Origin: Amyloporia xantha
Lineage: Eukaryota; Basidiomycota; Agaricomycetes; Polyporales; Adustoporiaceae
Reading direction: 5' to 3'
Length of the DNA stretch: 64,000 bases
Assembly (NCBI GenBank): GCA_036971615.1
Contig: JAYKKR010000007.1
Coordinates: forward strand, 124,001-188,000
The notes beneath the pieces are model-generated. The model did no database searches. It saw only the letters and a list, made by a program, of their open reading frames with translations, and was not told the DNA's origin. This document shows, piece by piece, positions 58,670 to 64,000 of this stretch (position 1 is the first letter of the stretch; every line of letters begins with the position of its first letter). The translations under genes were made by a program, and so were the position numbers.

Positions 58670-61139
58670 ATGGTCTCCAAGGCGGAACTCCCATTCGCCA
58701 ACGATGATCTTAAAGGCAAGGTTGACGATGCCGAGGCTCTACCATTTAGAACGGTCAAAGCTGTCCATACTCCGCGGTCTCGCATTGGTCCCGCTCTGCG
58801 CGTTCTTCTGGCCATTTGCTGCACTGTAGTGCTGACTTCCAAGTTCCACTTCAATGTCATTCCCAAAACATCTTTGTCCTGGCCAGAGGCTGCTAGCGTT
58901 GCCGATATCTGCCCTCAGGCCCAGCCGCTGGAACCGTTGTCGGCCTTGATGGCAGAGCTCGACGCGGAGTACGTGACAGAGGAGTTCAAGGCGTCTGCCA
59001 TCGAAGCCCTAAGCGGTGCTGTCAAGATTCCGTATGTGTGCTACGTCGTCTTATAAGAAATAGAACCTGAATATTCTTGTTAACGAAGTACTGAGGTGTG
59101 GGATGAATTGCCTCCCCCGGGACAGGACCCCCGTTGGGAAGTCTTTGGCGAGATGCATGCATACCTCGAGAACACATTCCCGTTGGTGTACGTTACCTCC
59201 TCCCACAATACACAATACAAATCTTATTATGAATTAACTCAATGTCGACAGCCACGCACACGTACGGAAGACCGCAGTCAATGTCTATGCGTTGGTCTAT
59301 CATTGGCAAGGAACGGATGACACCCTAAAGCCGATGCTCTTGACTGCGCATCAAGGTAGGTGTCGTTAGATCGAATTCCCCAAGACACGCACTCATTTAC
59401 TGCTACGCAGACGTGGTTCCTGTCGAACCGATCACCCTCGACCAGTGGATCCAACCCCCTTTCTCTGGCTATTATGACGGTAATTTACCACGACGTTTGC
59501 GCATGCATTCGCTGATTCTTCCCAAGGCGAATGGATCTGGGGCCGGGGCAGTTGCGACGACAAGCCTGGTCTCATCAGCACTTTGTGCTTCTTCTACCCC
59601 TACATTTCGAAGTGGTACTGACGTCTGTTGGTTAGAATGTCGGTGGAGAAACTACTCGAGAAAGGCTTCCAACCGAAGAGGAGCATAGTTCTCGCATATG
59701 GCATTGATGAAGAGCGAAGTGGAGTTTCCGTAAATACTAGCGCATTTTGCGTTAATATCCGTTCGACTGATGTGTCGTCAGGGTGCTTCTGCCATTGCAG
59801 AATACCTTCTGGAGAACTATGGTGAAGATGCGTTCTCCATTATCGTAGATGAGGGTGGTGAGTCGAGAATCTGTTGGTCACTTTGAGTCTTCGTCATTTG
59901 ACTGGTCGATCAGGTCACTACTCTGTACGGGGTGACACTTTGATGTCAAGCCCCGCAATCGCCGAGAAAGGCAAATTGGACGCCAGAATAGAACTGTCTG
60001 CACCTGGTGGTCACTCAAGCGTCCCGCCTAGCCATACCGTGCGTGAACTGTTCAAGGCATCTTCACATATTTCCAACAGCTTCGCTCCAGACGATCGGAA
60101 TGCTCGCTGCTATCATCGAGCAAATCGAGGCCAACCCTCACACTACCCATCTTAACCGCACATCAACATACTATTCGCAGCTGCAGTGCCAGGCAGAGCA
60201 TGATCCTGCCCTTCCTGATGACATAAGGGCACTGATCAAAAAGTCGCTGAGCAGCGACAAGGCATTGGCGAAGTTGCAGGACGAGCTCATGCGCACGGAG
60301 CGGATGTTCGGACCCCTGACCGGCACTACTCAAGCAGTGGATATCATTCACGGCGGTGTGAAGTCCAATGCGCTGCCTGAGAACGCATATTTCATCATGA
60401 ACCACCGGATTGATGTTCTCAGGTTTGTCGCTACCCTTATTGTCGTAGACCGTCGTCGCTTAAAGCCGTGCCATCCTGCAGTTCCGTCGCAGCCGTCAAG
60501 TCGCACATCACTGACGTAGTTGGTCCGCTCGCTCTCGGGATGAATGTGTCTGTCGAGGCGTTCGGCCAGCAGTACGGCAGCCTAGAGAAGGGCTCGGCGT
60601 ATGGCCACTTGCAAATGTCAGATGCCTATGGTACGGAGCTTGAGCCCGCCCCGATTACACCGACGTTTGGGAGTGGGCCCTATGAACTGCTGGCTGGTAC
60701 GATCATTAGCTCGCTGGGCACTTCGAACAGGCCAGGTATCCCGAGGAAGGCCTTCCTGGCCCCTACTCTCGCTACAGGTGCGTTTTGTCGTAGATTTCCC
60801 GATGCGCGCTGCTAATACGCGATACGCTTGTAGGAAACACCGGTATGCGATGACTCGGTGGCTGACAAATGATGACTGCTTGCTGATGAAACCTTGCAGA
60901 CACTAAGTGGTACTGGAAATTGACGAAGCACATTTTCCGATATAGCCATGTCAACGCAGGTGACAGCTACAACGGTGCACACACAGTCAACGAAGGTGCG
61001 TTCGTTACCAGTCCTTTTGAACATTGATGCAAATGGGATATGTTCGTCTACAGCGATGCGGGCGGAAGGGTTGTTCGAGGTCATTAGGTTCCATACGCGT
61101 CTCATTTTGAATGGTCACGATTCACCCCTGCTCGAATAA
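58670..61139 (+). CDS. CPS1: Vacuolar carboxypeptidase S (M20 metallopeptidase), membrane-anchored
   Basis: CPS trims C-terminal residues of peptides in the vacuole using two zinc ions. A cytosolic N-terminus of about 45 residues precedes one span (RVLLAICCTVVLTSKF), giving a type II protein. The peptidase shows LLTAHQDVVPVEP (HxD metal ligands), GRGSCDDKPGLIS (bridging Asp), LAYGIDEERSG (catalytic Glu), VDEGG, ARIELSAPGGHSS, VKSNALPENAYFIMNHRID and the late ligand HTVNEA. Introns are short; the stop is TAA at 61137-61139. All metal-ligand motifs are present, so it should be active. Confidence 0.95.
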
Positions 61140-61369
61140 AACACTACGTAGTGTAGGTGAATAGAATTGTGTAGCCATTCAGTATGTTCTACCCTTATAA
61201 GTGAGGGAGTAAACGCCTAAGCCTCGTGGCTAGCCGATCATGTCAGTTGCGACCTACAGTGCTATAGTTGCCCGGTGCGAGGTATGCCTTCGACGTAATC
61301 GCGGCAAAACCGACCGTCTCTCCTTCACGGTGTCGCCGCTTACCCCCCGCTTGCAACCATAATTTCTCG
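61140..61369. promoter_or_regulatory. Promoter region of the RICTOR homologue and 3' end of CPS1
   Basis: The 230-bp gap joins two genes on the same strand. I see no clear core promoter motif. Confidence 0.3.
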
Positions 61370-64000
61370 ATGCCGGTTCTTGTAGCTGACCAACAGACAT
61401 CCAATAGTCTGTCTGTTCCGCGTCCTGGTGATGGAGGGCTATTAGGACACTCTAACATCAGCGGGGCCACTGGGACGACCTTGGTTGCTAGCCATGCTAC
61501 TGCAGGCCCACACTCGAACGCCAAATCAGATCATAATGGTCTAGATATGTTTCTCGAGACAGAGAAGCCTGACGAGGAGGACCCAGTCAGTTATCATGTG
61601 CCCGCGCTTGAGAACACGATGCTCATACTGTGGTACAGTTGCAAATCCTCAATAATGAGCTCAAAGTGGCCAATCGCATTAAGGAGGGAGCGGAGAACAT
61701 GCTGCAGATGCCCCTTACTGTGAGTTACGTCACTGATCATTCGAACCTACATTTTATACCCTTCGCACAGGATGCCTTACGGGTGCAGGTCGAATCCGAG
61801 CTTGAGAATGCGAAGAGTCAAATAACTGCTCTTACGAAGACAATTGAGACGCGTAAGCCCTTGACTTTGCGCGTTGCGCTTGTCTCAAGCCTTGCCAGAT
61901 TTATCAAGAGGGAATCGTAAGAAGAGCAATGAGTCTTCAAATGGCAAGCTGAAGTTCTCGAGACCACCGGCTCCTGGCCTCAAAAGGGGTTCTGACCCTG
62001 CAGAGCGAGGTAAGACACTGAGCAACTTTTCTGTTGCGCCGTACGTCTGACTCCTATGAAGATGATTTTCGGTCTGCCATGCAGCAGGCACATTCCGCAA
62101 TCAGGACGTTAGTGTCGTTGTCTCGCCCAGGAGTGACTACTCAGTCGTCATCGTCGCTATCCCCCTCAACGTCACCATCTTCATCTACGACGCCCAATTT
62201 AACTGCAGCTAATGCCCCGGAACTTAGTCGCGCGAGAATTGACGCGATGTCACGTCTGATTGGTATTCTGCAGCGCAATTTGCGCGTTAGATATGAGTTG
62301 AACGTCGTGGAAGTCGTGCAGGCGTGAGCAGCGTCAGTGTTCAGCACACGGATAACCTCTTGACGTATTGCGACAGAGTATTGCCCTCACTTTCGGACCG
62401 ATCAACAAAACAATGCCGCGCGACTGCATACCGTCTGATTAGACACTCACTGGTTGATGTGCACTCTGTGGAGCGCCTACAGGAGCAAAAGTTGGACTGG
62501 TACATCGTCAAGTGTGTCAGTTTTTCTGGAAGCTGTATACCGCTTACACGTATTCCCTTGTGTAGATCACTGGCACGGGACAACAAACATGCTGTGGAGA
62601 AAGAGCAAGTTATCAAGCTCATCCGCGCCATTGTTGAGATCGGGTCACAGAGGCGGATACCAGGATCTACAGTCGGCTCTGGAGTAGTTCCTCTGTCTAA
62701 CGCAATCATGCGCGCATTGCTAGCTGTTGCTGAATCGTTGGACGACCCATTCAGACTGATTTCCATCCAAACACTCACTGAAATCTGTGAGTCAATATTT
62801 ACCACGTTGTAGAGGGCGTTGTATTGACCGTCCGTAGTGGTGATCGACATCGACCTGATGGCGAGAACTGGTGGCCTGAGGACACTGCTGCACGTCATGG
62901 CGGAGGGTCCGCCAGAAATGGCTCCTTTGCTAGCTTCGACCTTCCTGCATATTGTGGATTGCCCTCGGACCAGAGTATATCTGCATCCAGGAATTGATTT
63001 GGAGGCAAGTCTCGCATGCGCTTGATGCTTGAAGCAGTACACTTACGCCTCAGAACAGATCGCACTCTCTGGCGTCACGGATGCGTACGGCAAGGGGCCA
63101 GAAAACGCGGAGAAGATGAGAGCATGCACACGCGTCATCGCGTCTATGATTCGTACCTGGAGCGGTGCGTAGATCATGTTCAATATTATACGGTAATTTT
63201 AATGATGGGCGCGCATAGGCCTTATGTATTTCTGTGTACAGGACAAGTTGGCCATCCGTACCCTTATCGATGGCCTTCGGATACCTTCCCTTGAAACAAG
63301 GGTATAGTCTCTATTTAATTTCCACATACAATATCTTATCACTCGAACAGGAAGTCATCATAGATATGTTTTTCGACCTGCTCAATATCAGAGCACCTGA
63401 TTGGCACCAAGCGTTTATTGACGGGCGACGACTGACGAGTAAGTTCGTCAGATAAGAACGAAATCATCTGATGGATTGTTTCAATAGTATATCGAAAATC
63501 TGCCCAACTCACTGATGTTCGGAAAATGCTCGACACGCCCACGCAGAAGCCCCAGCCCACTCTTAAGCTTACTGATCAATACATCGCTTTGTTGATACAG
63601 GTCTTCTGCGGAGCTGGACTGCTAGATGTGTGTATACCAGCATGGCTCATGTATATTTCGTCACAAATTGAACGACATACAGGCTTTAGCGTGTATGCTG
63701 GAAGAGAGTCCCGTCGGATCCAATTTATCTCGTAAGGCCGTTCTGCTCATGGCAGAAATGCTACAAACAGCAAACAGGGTTTTGCCTCTGTCGATTGCTG
63801 CCAAGCTTCAAGTGAGTAGCAAACGGTCTCGTGGCTCTGCTACAGGGCAAATCTTAATGTCATCTCCTAGTCTTTACCCCGCATGTTCAGCCTTGCTTCT
63901 GACTATACCTTCGGTGAACATCGCATAGTCGGAACATCGGCCTTTTCTTCTCTTGATAGCTTCAACCGGCATCGGGCACGTCTTGCGCCGGTCACTACGG
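61370..64000 (+). CDS. RICTOR: TORC2 subunit RICTOR/Avo3/Ste20 homologue, N-terminal part (runs off the window)
   Basis: RICTOR is the scaffold of TOR complex 2. The ATG at 61370 opens a hydrophilic N-terminus (MPVLVADQQTSN). An intron (GTCAGT at 61586 to CAG) leads to a coiled coil LQILNNELKVANRIKEGAENMLQ, DALRVQVESELENAKSQ. After a Ser-rich linker come the Rictor N-terminal repeats: SRARIDAMSRLIGILQRNLRVRYELNVVEVVQA, LPSLSDRSTKQCRATAYRLIRHSL, DWYIVKSLARDNKHAVEKEQVIKLIRAIVEIGS, NAIMRALLAVAESLDD, GLRTLLHVMAEGP, TREVIIDMFFDLLNI, FCGAGLLDALACMLEES. The 3' exon is open to 64000, so the C-terminal part lies outside. Introns are short and in frame. Confidence 0.93.

Noticed and set aside
9717..61139. 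A proteostasis gene cluster (NAS2, Derlin, AN1/CaaX, UFD2)
   Set aside because: The genes are up to 36 kb apart, on both strands and separated by unrelated genes; chance co-location is the simpler reading.

Overview
The window is nuclear DNA of a filamentous basidiomycete, most likely an Agaricomycete. Almost every gene is interrupted by many short introns (about 45-70 bp, GT/AG), genes are densely packed on both strands, and the proteins are eukaryotic housekeeping types. A complete KDZ-class DNA transposon, a group expanded in mushroom-forming fungi, points the same way. I cannot name a species.

Layout. 1-1239: 3' part of the mitochondrial CDP-DAG synthase TAM41. 1501-9090: a complete KDZ transposon with 338/337-bp terminal inverted repeats and an exact 8-bp target duplication, carrying an intact four-exon transposase and two passenger genes (an unknown protein and an HMG-box-like protein). 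9717-17006: proteasome chaperone NAS2, glucosyltransferase ALG6, a 508-bp MITE, and an AidB-type acyl-CoA dehydrogenase. 17912-35646: two TmpA-like ferric-reductase-related membrane flavoproteins (close paralogues about 14 kb apart), with a hotdog thioesterase, a Derlin, a DUF4436 membrane protein and a SET/MYND protein between them. Three repeat structures also lie in this interval: a 520-bp near-perfect palindrome, a 1.7-kb TIR element with one ORF, and a small inverted repeat touching that element. 35647-38865 is gene-poor. 38866-64000 is dense housekeeping DNA: a DUF4504-like gene, the WD40-cyclophilin PPWD1, an AN1 zinc-finger protein with a C-terminal CaaX box, a histidine phosphatase, mitochondrial bL35, the E4 ubiquitin ligase UFD2, EAF7, a RasGEF, RPL17, carboxypeptidase S and the 5' half of the TORC2 subunit RICTOR/Avo3.

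Function. Several genes belong to protein quality control and proteasome or ER pathways: NAS2, UFD2, a Derlin, an AN1/CaaX protein resembling AIRAPL, and ALG6. They are scattered and I do not claim a cluster. Neighbours are often divergent with short shared promoters (NAS2/ALG6, AN1/phosphatase, bL35m/UFD2, EAF7/RasGEF, RPL17/CPS1).

The most unusual content is mobile DNA. The KDZ element looks recent and structurally intact, and its two TIR copies differ only by C:G/T:A transitions and one homopolymer step. Exon limits were inferred by eye from splice signals and frame continuity. Where these close exactly (transposase, both passenger genes, NAS2, RPL17) confidence is high; 5' ends are the least certain points.
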